Source: Paraburkholderia hiiakae (GTDB lineage: Bacteria > Pseudomonadota > Gammaproteobacteria > Burkholderiales > Burkholderiaceae). Taken from it: DNA of 64,000 nt. Both the position numbers and the translations under genes were made by a program. A model generated the notes under the pieces. It worked only from the letters and a program-made list of their open reading frames with translations. It was not told where the DNA came from and did not search any database. The stretch's first letter is position 1. Each line of letters opens with the position of its first letter. Shown here in pieces: positions 42,895 to 50,838 of the stretch. The stretch is from contig NZ_CAJHCQ010000026.1 in assembly GCF_904848665.1 (NCBI RefSeq), forward strand, positions 1 to 64,000, written 5' to 3'.

Positions 42895-42944
42895 CGCCGT
42901 GCTGCGAACGCCGCGCATAGGACGCGGCGCTCGCGTGCTTCACA

Positions 42945-44420
42945 TCACATCTCTTCGGCCCACGACATGTTTTCCCGCGCGAGCAGCGCCGACGATGCCG
43001 CCGGCCCGAACGTGCCCGCCGTGTAGGTGCGCGGGCGATCGTTCAGTTCCTTCCAGCCGTTGAGAATCGGCTCGACCCACGTCCATGCGGCTTCCAGCTC
43101 GTCGCGGCGCATGAAGTGCGTGAGACGGCCGCGGATCACGTCGATCAGCAAACGCTCGTAGGCTTCGGCGCGGCGCTCGGGAATGGCCTGCTGCAGGTCG
43201 AGATTCAGGCTCACGGGCAGCATGTTCATGCCGCTGCCCGGTTCCTTCGCGAGCATCTGCAACTGGATCGACTCTTCCGGCTGAAGCTGGATCACGAGAC
43301 GGTTGCCGTAATGGCGCGGGCCGCTCGGGAAGATCGAGAACGGCAGGTCTGCGAATTCGATCACGATTTCCGACTGGCGCTTCTGCAAGCGCTTGCCCGT
43401 GCGCAGGAAGAACGGCACGTTGGCCCAGCGCCAGTTATTGATGTGCGCGCGCAAGGCAACGAAGGTTTCGTTCTTGCTGTCGGTCGGCACGTTTTCTTCT
43501 TCCAGATAGCCCCTCACCGGCTGGCCGTCCACGGCGCCCGCCGCATACTGGCCGCGCACGGTGTCGCGCGCGATGTCGGCGAGCGACATGGGGCGCAGCG
43601 AGCGCAGCACCTTGAGCTTTTCGTCGCGCACGGCATCCGGGTCGAGCGAAACGGGCGGCTCCATCGCCACGATGCATAGCAGCTGCAGCAGGTGGTTCTG
43701 CACCATGTCGCGCAGCGCGCCCGTGTGATCGTAGAAGCCCGCGCGGCTGCCCACACCCACGGTTTCCGCCACCGTGATCTGCACGCTGCGGATGTACGGC
43801 GCCTGCCACAGCGGCCCGAAGATCGGATTGCCGAAGCGCAGCACCATCAGGTTCTGCACCGTCTCCTTGCCCAGATAGTGGTCGATCCGGTAGATCTGCG
43901 ATTCCCCGAAATGCCGGCCCACCGACTCGTTGATCTCCTGCGCCGAGGCGAGATCGTGGCCGAGCGGCTTTTCGAGCACGACGCGCGAACTGCTGTCGAG
44001 GAGACCGCCTGCCGAGAGGTTGTCGCAAATCGTCGTGAACAGTTCGGGCGACGTGGAGAGATAGAACACACGCAGCGCATGCTCGCGCGACGCCGTCTTC
44101 AGGTGCGCGTAAGTGGCGGGATCGTTCACGTCGATGATCACGTACTGGAACAGGTTCAGATAGCGGTCCCACGCTTGCGCGTCGAACGCTTTCGCGTCGA
44201 TGAACGGACGCGACTGCTCTTCCATGAACTTGCGATAGTCGTCGATCGTCCAGTTCTTGCGGCCCACGGCGATGATGCGCGTTTCCGGCGGCAGGTTGCC
44301 GTGCAGGTGCGCCATGTAGAGCGCGGGCAGCAGTTTGCGCGCGGCCAGGTCGCCTCCGCCGCCGAAAATGATCATGTCGACGGGCTGTTCGGGCAAGGCT
44401 TGGGCAGGCTGATTCGTCAT
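42945..44420 (-). CDS. zwf: Glucose-6-phosphate 1-dehydrogenase
   Basis: The 491-residue enzyme catalyses the first step of the oxidative pentose phosphate and Entner-Doudoroff routes: glucose-6-phosphate + NADP+ to 6-phosphogluconolactone. The N-terminal nucleotide site is IIFGGGGDLAARK (about residues 17-29), with GGGG in place of the common GASG. The active-site motif RIDHYLGKE lies at residues 178-186, with catalytic His181. ATG 44420 begins MTNQPAQALP; the open frame upstream of it is not conserved. No 6-phosphogluconolactonase or glucokinase gene is adjacent. A HexR-type operator was looked for upstream and not seen. Confidence 0.95.
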   Translation of the reverse strand: MTNQPAQALPEQPVDMIIFGGGGDLAARKLLPALYMAHLHGNLPPETRIIAVGRKNWTIDDYRKFMEEQSRPFIDAKAFDAQAWDRYLNLFQYVIIDVNDPATYAHLKTASREHALRVFYLSTSPELFTTICDNLSAGGLLDSSSRVVLEKPLGHDLASAQEINESVGRHFGESQIYRIDHYLGKETVQNLMVLRFGNPIFGPLWQAPYIRSVQITVAETVGVGSRAGFYDHTGALRDMVQNHLLQLLCIVAMEPPVSLDPDAVRDEKLKVLRSLRPMSLADIARDTVRGQYAAGAVDGQPVRGYLEEENVPTDSKNETFVALRAHINNWRWANVPFFLRTGKRLQKRQSEIVIEFADLPFSIFPSGPRHYGNRLVIQLQPEESIQLQMLAKEPGSGMNMLPVSLNLDLQQAIPERRAEAYERLLIDVIRGRLTHFMRRDELEAAWTWVEPILNGWKELNDRPRTYTAGTFGPAASSALLARENMSWAEEM

Positions 44421-44655
44421 GGCAGGTCGGAGGTGACGCGCGCTCGGGTAACGATGTTGGGCACGACCGTTAGACCGTTGGCGCGCGGTTGCAGAACCCG
44501 CGCCCGTCGCAAGAGCGGGGCGCGGCGAAAACGCTAATGGTGCATGGTTTCGCGCGAGTTTGCACGCATGGCGCGAACGAGGCGTTGCGCGAGACTGCTT
44601 CGGCGATAAACCGACCGGCCGTTCATCCATGCATCGCGTGGCAGTCGGCTGATCC

Positions 44656-45999
44656 TTAACCGAGCCCAGGCACCGTCACGCCGAAGGTCGCGAGCACCAA
44701 CGCGAGATTGAGGGAGAGCACCGCGACCGCGCCGGCCACGGCTCCCGCCGCCGTGAGCGCGCGATTACGATGGGGCCCCATCACGTCGCGGCGGCACGTG
44801 AACCACACGAGCGCGGCCATCGGGAACGGAAGGGCGAGGCTCAGCACGACCTGACTCATGACGAGCGCCTCTGTGGCGTTCACGCCCATGGCCACCACGA
44901 CGAAGCTCGGCACCATCGTCACCGCGCGGCGCAGCCAAAGCGGAATTCGAAAATTCACGAAGCCTTGCATGATCATCTGCCCCGCGAGCGTGCCCACTAC
45001 GGAACTCGAAATGCCGGAGGCGATCAGCGAGACGAGGAAGATGCTGGCGGCCGCCGCGCCCAGCAGCGGGGCAAGCGTGCGGTAGGCCGTTTCGATTTCG
45101 GCGACATCGGCATAGCCCTGATGGAACGCGCCGGAAGCCATCACCACCATCGCCATGTTGATGAGCCCGGCCAGCGAAAGCATGACCACGACCTCGACGT
45201 TAGAAAACTTCACGAGGCGCTTGCGCTCGGCGTCGTTGCGCGCGAGCACGCGCGCCTGGGTGAGCCCCGAATGCAGAAAAAGCGCATGCGGCATGACCGT
45301 TGCGCCGATGATGCCTACCGCGATCGTCACGGCTTGCGTGTCGGGCAGGCGTGGCGTGGCGAGCTGGCGCAGCAGGCTCGGCCACGCGATCGGCGTGATG
45401 AAAAGCTCCAGAACATAGCAAATGCCGATCACGCCCACGAGCGCGCCGATCAGGAGTTCGAGCGGCCGGAAGCCCGCGCGCTCGAGGAACAAGAGCGCGT
45501 AGGTGACGACGGCGCTCACCGCCATGCCCGCGAGCAGCGGTAGATGAAAGAGAAGCGCAAGGCCGATCGCGCCGCCGAGGAACTCGGCGAGGTCGGTGGC
45601 CATTGCGGCGATTTCGCTCACGATCCACATGAGCCACACGAGCGGCGCGGGCAGGCTGTCGCGGCACAGTTCGGCGAGATTGCGCCCCGTGGCGATGCCG
45701 AGCTTCGCGGAAAGCCCCTGGAACAGCATGGCGATGACGTTGGCGAGCAGCACGACCCACAGCAGCGCGTAGCCGTAGCGCGCGCCGGCCTGAATGTTGG
45801 TCGCGATATTGCCGGGGTCGATATAGGCGACGGAAATGACCACGGCCGGACCCGCAAGCGGCAGCAGAAGGGCGACGCCGCGGCGGCGTCCTTCCAGCGC
45901 TTCGCGCACCGCGGCGGCCGTGCTGCGGGTGAGGCCGCCAGGCGCGCGTATGCTTGTGTCCGCGCTACCAGCGCGGTCGTCGCGGGCGCGATGATCCAT
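44656..45999 (-). CDS. mntH: Nramp-family Mn2+/H+ symporter
   Basis: The 447-residue inner-membrane protein has about eleven helices and the metal-binding motifs of the Nramp family: VAYIDPGNIATNIQAG in helix 1 (DPGN) and GATVMPHALFLHSGL in helix 6 (MPH). These coordinate Mn2+ or Fe2+. The N-terminus is hydrophilic and slightly longer than usual, so the true start may lie further in. It is divergent from a beta-propeller protein gene; the shared upstream region contains four tandem copies of a 9-base motif, a likely regulatory element. Confidence 0.93.
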   Translation of the reverse strand: MDHRARDDRAGSADTSIRAPGGLTRSTAAAVREALEGRRRGVALLLPLAGPAVVISVAYIDPGNIATNIQAGARYGYALLWVVLLANVIAMLFQGLSAKLGIATGRNLAELCRDSLPAPLVWLMWIVSEIAAMATDLAEFLGGAIGLALLFHLPLLAGMAVSAVVTYALLFLERAGFRPLELLIGALVGVIGICYVLELFITPIAWPSLLRQLATPRLPDTQAVTIAVGIIGATVMPHALFLHSGLTQARVLARNDAERKRLVKFSNVEVVVMLSLAGLINMAMVVMASGAFHQGYADVAEIETAYRTLAPLLGAAAASIFLVSLIASGISSSVVGTLAGQMIMQGFVNFRIPLWLRRAVTMVPSFVVVAMGVNATEALVMSQVVLSLALPFPMAALVWFTCRRDVMGPHRNRALTAAGAVAGAVAVLSLNLALVLATFGVTVPGLG

Positions 46000-46065
46000 G
46001 CAACTTCTCGCACGAGAAAGAGTCTGTATGCGCAGCCCATCGCCATGACCCTCGCGCGAAGCAAT

Positions 46066-46101
46066 TGCAAATGCGGCAAATGCGGCAAATTAGGCAAATG
46101 C
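46066..46101. repeat. Four tandem 9-base repeats upstream of mntH
   Basis: The unit GGCAAATGC occurs four times head to tail: TGCAAATGC, GGCAAATGC, GGCAAATTA, GGCAAATGC. It lies 67-102 bases upstream of the mntH start. Tandem A/T-containing half-sites in a metal transporter promoter suggest a metalloregulator binding platform; the protein is unknown. Confidence 0.7.
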
Positions 46102-46263
46102 GTTGCACAGGCGTCATCGGAATCGGGCCGTCATGCGTTAAGCAGGCAATCCGCGCGCCTGCCTTGGCGCTATCTCAGCACAAACCGGCGCGGCGCGCCT
46201 TCGCTGCTCTCTTTCCCTTACGAAATGCCTGAATTCCCGATCTTTTCGCATACACCGGTCCGT

Positions 46264-47250
46264 ATGAAAAAACCGTTCGCGACTGCGCTGCTGTTGGGCG
46301 GCCTCGCGTGGGGCGCGCTCGCCCACGCCGACGACAAGGTCATCGTGCTCGACTCGGGCGAGGCGAAGCTCTCGCTCATCGACGAGGCGAGCCGCACCGT
46401 GGTCGGCACCGAGCCCACGGGCAAGGAGCCGCATCACCTGATGATCACGCCCGATGGCAAGTCGCTCATCGTCGCCGATTCGGTGTCGAACGACCTGCTG
46501 TTCCTCGACCCGCATACGGGGCAGATACAGCGCCGCCTGGAAGGCATTGAAGATCCGTATCAGCTCGGCTTCTCGCCCGACCGCAAATGGTTCGTGACGG
46601 CAGGTCTGCGTCTCGACCGCGTGGACGTCTACCACTACGACGGCCAGAACCTCACGATCGCCAAGCGCATTCCGCTTGCGAAAACGCCGAGCCACATCAC
46701 GTTCGCCTCCGACAACAAAACGGCGTTCGTCACGCTGCAGGACACGGGCGAAGTGGCCGCGATCGATCTGCCGACGCAAACGGTGCTCTGGAAGCTGCAA
46801 GTGGGCAACACGCCCGCGGGCTTGTGGATGACGCCCGGCGACAAGTATCTGCTCGTCGGCATGACGGGCGAGGACAACGTGGCCGTGGTCGACTGGCACA
46901 ACCGCACGGTCGTGAAAAAGATCCAGACTGGACGCGGCGCGCATAACTTCCGCAATCTGGACGATGGCAAACATATCGCCGTGTCCAATCGCGTGGAGAG
47001 CACGATCAGCATTCTCGACTACACGACGCTCACCAAGGTTGCCGACATCACGGGCCTGCGTCCCGGTCCCGACGACATGGAGCTTTCGGCAGACAAGCGT
47101 TACCTTTGGGTGACGTTCCGCTTCGCGAAGCACGTGGGCGTCATCGATCTGACCACGCGCAAGCTGATCGATACGATCGCAGTGGGCCGCTCGCCGCACG
47201 GCATCTACTTTGCGAACAGCGCGCCGGTGTACGCGCCGAACCCGGATTGA
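46264..47250 (+). CDS. Periplasmic YVTN-family beta-propeller protein
   Basis: The 328-residue protein has a signal peptide (MKKPFATALLLGGLAWGALAHA) followed by about seven propeller blades with YVTN-type motifs (HHLMITPDGKSLIVADS, PSHITFASDNKTAFVTLQDT, SPHGIYFANS). Such proteins act as binding scaffolds and rarely as enzymes. No heme or metal motif is apparent. It is 13 bases upstream of the sterol-desaturase-like gene and probably in its operon; together they might act in envelope or lipid modification, which is an inference. Confidence 0.88.
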   Translation: MKKPFATALLLGGLAWGALAHADDKVIVLDSGEAKLSLIDEASRTVVGTEPTGKEPHHLMITPDGKSLIVADSVSNDLLFLDPHTGQIQRRLEGIEDPYQLGFSPDRKWFVTAGLRLDRVDVYHYDGQNLTIAKRIPLAKTPSHITFASDNKTAFVTLQDTGEVAAIDLPTQTVLWKLQVGNTPAGLWMTPGDKYLLVGMTGEDNVAVVDWHNRTVVKKIQTGRGAHNFRNLDDGKHIAVSNRVESTISILDYTTLTKVADITGLRPGPDDMELSADKRYLWVTFRFAKHVGVIDLTTRKLIDTIAVGRSPHGIYFANSAPVYAPNPD

Positions 47251-47263
47251 TTGGGGAGTCTCG

Positions 47264-48271
47264 ATGCTCGATACGCTGCTTTCGCAGGCCGATAACCTCG
47301 TTTCGTGGCTGCAGACGCTCGTCTACGTGGACGTGGTGCAGCCGATCTTCTACAAGATCGGCCTGATGGGCTACGACGAGGACACCTACGACGCACTCTA
47401 CTGGGTGATCGTGGGCGTGCTGCAGATCTGCGCCTCGTATCTGCTGCTGCGCCCGCTCGAAGCCCTGCGTCCCGCGGAAGACTGGGGCGATCGCCGGGCG
47501 TTGCGCGCCGACGTTTGGTACACGTGGATCGCGAAGCTCGGCATTCTGAACATCGCGTTCTTCTTTTTGCTCACGCCCTTGTTCAATCACTGGCAGAGCC
47601 TGATAGCGATTCACAACGTGCCGAACATCGACGTGGATAGCCTCTGGCCCGGCGTGACCGACAAGCCGCTCGTGTCGTTCCTGATCTATCTCGTCGTGCT
47701 CGACTTCGCGGGCTACTGGTATCACCGCTGGCAGCATCGTTTCGGGGTGTGGTGGGAACTGCACGCCGTGCATCACAGCCAGCAGCAGATGTCGCTGTGG
47801 TGCGACGATCGCAACCATTTCCTCGACGACATCGTTCAGGCTGCGTTCTTTGCGGGCATCTCGCTCTTTATCGGCGTGCCGCCCTCGCAATTCGTCGTGC
47901 TCGTGGCCGTGAGCAACTTCATGCAGAGCGTGCAACACGTGAATGCGCGGCTCGACCTGGGCTGGCTGCTCGAGCGCATCGTGGTGAGCCCGGCGTTTCA
48001 TCGGCGCCATCATGCGATCGGCTACGGCCACGAAGGCACACGCTATGGCTGCAACTTCGGCGTGCTGTTTCCGTGGTGGGACGTGATGTTCCGCACGGCG
48101 TCGTGGAACAAGGCGCATGAGCCCACCGGCATTCGCGACCAGTTGCCCGCGCCGCACGGCCAGGGCGCCAACTATGGCGAAGGGTTGCTCGCGCAGCAGT
48201 GGTTTGCGCTCGTGCGCATCGCGCGGCGCCTCGCGGGCAAGGGGTATCCGATGGGAGGCACGGCGCGCTGA
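47264..48271 (+). CDS. Sterol desaturase/fatty acid hydroxylase-family membrane enzyme
   Basis: The 335-residue di-iron membrane enzyme has four hydrophobic helices and the three histidine boxes of the family: WYHRWQHR (HxxxH, about residues 157-164), LHAVHHSQ (HxxHH, about 171-177) and FHRRHHAIGYG (HxxHH, about 246-256). It likely hydroxylates or desaturates a lipid using O2 and electrons from a reductase not encoded here. The ATG at 47264 follows GGGGAG. It is co-directional with the propeller gene and ends at a clear terminator. Confidence 0.9.
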   Translation: MLDTLLSQADNLVSWLQTLVYVDVVQPIFYKIGLMGYDEDTYDALYWVIVGVLQICASYLLLRPLEALRPAEDWGDRRALRADVWYTWIAKLGILNIAFFFLLTPLFNHWQSLIAIHNVPNIDVDSLWPGVTDKPLVSFLIYLVVLDFAGYWYHRWQHRFGVWWELHAVHHSQQQMSLWCDDRNHFLDDIVQAAFFAGISLFIGVPPSQFVVLVAVSNFMQSVQHVNARLDLGWLLERIVVSPAFHRRHHAIGYGHEGTRYGCNFGVLFPWWDVMFRTASWNKAHEPTGIRDQLPAPHGQGANYGEGLLAQQWFALVRIARRLAGKGYPMGGTAR

Positions 48272-48301
48272 ATCGACGCGCGCGGTGCAATGGTCCTCAT
48301 G

Positions 48302-48333
48302 CGAGGCGGTCTTCGGGCCGCCTCGTTTCGTTT
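48302..48333 (+). terminator. Rho-independent terminator after the sterol-desaturase-like gene
   Basis: CGAGGCGG (48302-48309) pairs with CCGCCTCG (48318-48325), followed by TTTCGTTT. It separates this operon from aroG. Confidence 0.85.
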
Positions 48334-48402
48334 CAGGATGACGTTTTGGGATGCCGCTGGCGCGCCGGATGCGATAATCGCGCATTCATCCCCCACACAT
48401 GC

Positions 48403-49560
48403 ATGATGCGCGCGTCAAAGGCGCAGTTGGAGAACATCTTGAGCCGTATCGACAATCCGCAGCACGACCAGGAAGTCGGCGTGGCCGACGCCACCCAGGA
48501 CACGACCCGCATCGACGACACCCGCATCGGCGCCGTGCGTCCGCTCATTTCGCCCGCGCTGCTGCTCGACGAGCTGCCGGTGCCGCAGGAAACGCAAACG
48601 CTCGTTGAAACGAGCCGCGGCGAGATCGCCGAAGTGCTCGCGCAGCGCGACGACCGGCTCGTCGTGGTGGTGGGGCCGTGCTCGATCCACGACCACGATC
48701 AGGCTATCGAATACGCGCGGCTCCTCAAGGCGAAGGCCGACACGCTCAAGGACGATCTGCTGGTCGTCATGCGCGTGTACTTCGAGAAGCCGCGCACCAC
48801 GGTGGGCTGGAAGGGCTATATCAACGACCCGCGTCTGGATGGCAGCTTCCGCATCAACGAGGGCTTGCGCGCGGCGCGTCAGCTCCTGCTCGACATCAAC
48901 GCGCTCGGCCTGCCCACGGCCACGGAATTCCTCGATCTGCTGAGCCCGCAATTCATCGCCGACCTCGTGGCGTGGGGCGCGATCGGCGCGCGTACGACCG
49001 AAAGCCAGAGCCACCGGCAGCTGGCTTCCGGCCTCTCATGCCCGATCGGCTTCAAGAACGGGACCGACGGCGGCGTGCAAGTAGCGAGCGACGCCATCGT
49101 GGCGGCGCGCGCGAGCCACGCGTTCATGGGCATGACGAAGATGGGCATGGCCGCGATCTTCGAAACGCGCGGCAACGACGACTGCCACGTGATCCTGCGC
49201 GGCGGCAAGAGCGGGCCGAACTACGACGCGGCTTCCGTGGCGGCGTGCTGCGCATCGCTTGCGAAGGCGGGGCTGCGCGAGCAGGTCATGATCGACTGCT
49301 CGCACGCGAACTCGAACAAGGCGCATCAGCGTCAGATCGACGTGGCGCGCGATATCGGCGAGCAACTCGCGGGTGGCGACAAGCGCATTATCGGCGTGAT
49401 GATCGAGAGCCATCTCGAAGAGGGGCGCCAGGACCAGAAGCCGGGCGTGCCGCTCAAGCGCGGCGTATCGATCACCGATGCGTGCATCAGCTGGGCGCAG
49501 ACGGCGCCGGTGCTCGATGGATTGGCGCAGGCGGTGAGGGCGCGGCGCAAGGCGGGGTGA
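48403..49560 (+). CDS. aroG: 3-Deoxy-7-phosphoheptulonate synthase (DAHP synthase, AroFGH class)
   Basis: The 385-residue enzyme condenses phosphoenolpyruvate and erythrose-4-phosphate, the entry step to aromatic amino acids. Class I-alpha motifs are clear: VVVVGPCSIHDHDQAIEYA (about residues 87-105), GARTTESQSHRQLASGLS, IGFKNGTDGGVQVA and MIDCSHANSNKAHQRQ. The class is usually feedback-inhibited by Phe or Tyr. Start at ATG 48403 or 48406 is uncertain; a leader of about 45 residues precedes the conserved domain. It converges with the DUF2894 gene, only five bases away. Confidence 0.93.
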   Translation: MMRASKAQLENILSRIDNPQHDQEVGVADATQDTTRIDDTRIGAVRPLISPALLLDELPVPQETQTLVETSRGEIAEVLAQRDDRLVVVVGPCSIHDHDQAIEYARLLKAKADTLKDDLLVVMRVYFEKPRTTVGWKGYINDPRLDGSFRINEGLRAARQLLLDINALGLPTATEFLDLLSPQFIADLVAWGAIGARTTESQSHRQLASGLSCPIGFKNGTDGGVQVASDAIVAARASHAFMGMTKMGMAAIFETRGNDDCHVILRGGKSGPNYDAASVAACCASLAKAGLREQVMIDCSHANSNKAHQRQIDVARDIGEQLAGGDKRIIGVMIESHLEEGRQDQKPGVPLKRGVSITDACISWAQTAPVLDGLAQAVRARRKAG

Positions 49561-49565
49561 GGGCG

Positions 49566-50201
49566 CTAACGCGCCTTGCGCGCCCCTTTCTTCGCTGACG
49601 AAGCACGCGGCGCTTCCTTCACCGGCGCCGCAACCGCCACACTCGCATTCAACTGCTCAAGCCACGAAAGCGCATCGGCATAGGCGAGAAATTGCTGCAG
49701 ATACCCCGGCGACAGCTCGCGCATGAGCGAGAGCGCGCGATGGACGAGGCTGCTCGAATTGAGCGGCCCGGCGTTTCTGGGCACCTGGTCCAGCGACTGC
49801 CGCAACTGCTTTTCGGAGCGCACGCGCGACCACGTTTGCCGGAAGTATTCCACCAGCTCCGGGTCCGGCTCGTGCCGCACCCGCGTTGCCGGTTGTGCCG
49901 GCTCCGCGCGCGCGAGCGAATCGACGAGGCGGCCCAGTTCGCTTCTCTGCGTATCGTCGCTGAGCCCGTGCGTGATTTTCGATGCCTCGCGCGCGAGGTC
50001 GTCGGCGAAGGCGTTGAGCAATTGCGCGAGTCGCGCGTCGATGAGCCGTCGCGCGTCGCCCGCATGTGCGGCCGCGCGGCGCTCCAGCGCCTCGATGAAA
50101 TGAAAGCGCACCGGGTCGAGCTGGTCCGCGCCACGGGCCCGCCAGGCGTCGAGCAGGGCGCGTGCGTCAGGGGCGGACTGCGGGAGCCCATCATTGACCA
50201 T
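49566..50201 (-). CDS. DUF2894-type protein, last gene of a motor-like operon
   Basis: The 211-residue soluble protein is mostly helical, with no signal peptide or membrane segment. It ends in a basic Ala/Lys-rich tail (SSAKKGARKAR). A central helical block reads DARLAQLLNAFADDLAREA, and SSLVHRALSLMRELSPGYLQ is the most conserved-looking part. I assign it to DUF2894 by its context after DUF802 and OmpA genes and by its pattern; its role is unknown. Its start overlaps the end of the OmpA gene by eleven bases, which points to coupled synthesis with the motor proteins. It may be a cytoplasmic partner or assembly factor. Confidence 0.72.
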   Translation of the reverse strand: MVNDGLPQSAPDARALLDAWRARGADQLDPVRFHFIEALERRAAAHAGDARRLIDARLAQLLNAFADDLAREASKITHGLSDDTQRSELGRLVDSLARAEPAQPATRVRHEPDPELVEYFRQTWSRVRSEKQLRQSLDQVPRNAGPLNSSSLVHRALSLMRELSPGYLQQFLAYADALSWLEQLNASVAVAAPVKEAPRASSAKKGARKAR

Positions 50202-50838
50202 GCTTGGCCTCGCCGACGGTCGGCCGCGGCACCGGCGCGATCTCCACGCGGCGGTTCTTCGCGCGGCCGGTCTCGTCGGTGTTGGCGCTCACTGGCTGTT
50301 CGGAGCCGAACGCGGCCGCGAACACCGACGACGCGGGAACGCCCGCGTCGATGAACGAGCGCGTGACCGTCAGCGCGCGTTCGGCCGAAAGCTCCCAGTT
50401 GTCGGCGAAGCGGCGGTTGCCTGCGTGCACCTGCTGGTCGTCGGCGAAACCGCTCACCATCAGGATTTCATCGCGGCTCTTCAGGTACGCCGTGAGCGGC
50501 CCGGCGAGGCTCTTGAGCAGATCGCGGCCCTGCGGCGTCAACTGATCCGAGTTCAGCGCGAACAGCACGCTGCCGCTAATGCCGATGCGGCCGTTCACGA
50601 GCGTCACGCGCCCCGCCGCGAGCGGGCCCGCGAGCGCTTCTTCGAGCGTCTTGCGGCGCTCGGTTTCGGCCTTGCGTTGTTTCACCTCGTTCGCGAGCCG
50701 GCTCGACAGTTCCAGCTGCATGCCGACCACGCCGACGAGGATCAGCAGGAACGCGCCCAGCAGCACCGACATCAGGTCGGCGAACGCGGGCCAGACCGGC
50801 GCGGCGGGGGCCGCGCCGCCGTCGATTTCGTCGTTCAT
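50191..50838 (-). CDS. MotB/ZorB-like OmpA-domain stator subunit
   Basis: The 215-residue protein has one N-terminal helix with an acidic residue, WPAFADLMSVLLGAFLLIL (Asp21), the same layout as the proton-carrying helix of MotB (YADFMTAMMAFFLVM in flagellar stators). A linker follows, then a C-terminal OmpA-like peptidoglycan-binding domain: VSGFADDQQVHAGNRRFADN, NWELSAERALTVTRSF and GRAKNRRVEI. It should anchor the complex to the cell wall. The start overlaps the DUF802 gene stop by four bases (ATGA). Seen: the motifs and overlaps. Inferred: ion-driven rotation. Confidence 0.88.
   Translation of the reverse strand: MNDEIDGGAAPAAPVWPAFADLMSVLLGAFLLILVGVVGMQLELSSRLANEVKQRKAETERRKTLEEALAGPLAAGRVTLVNGRIGISGSVLFALNSDQLTPQGRDLLKSLAGPLTAYLKSRDEILMVSGFADDQQVHAGNRRFADNWELSAERALTVTRSFIDAGVPASSVFAAAFGSEQPVSANTDETGRAKNRRVEIAPVPRPTVGEAKHGQ

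Noticed and set aside
44421..44655. HexR operator upstream of zwf
   Set aside because: No palindrome like the HexR site was found in the 235 bases between mntH and zwf.
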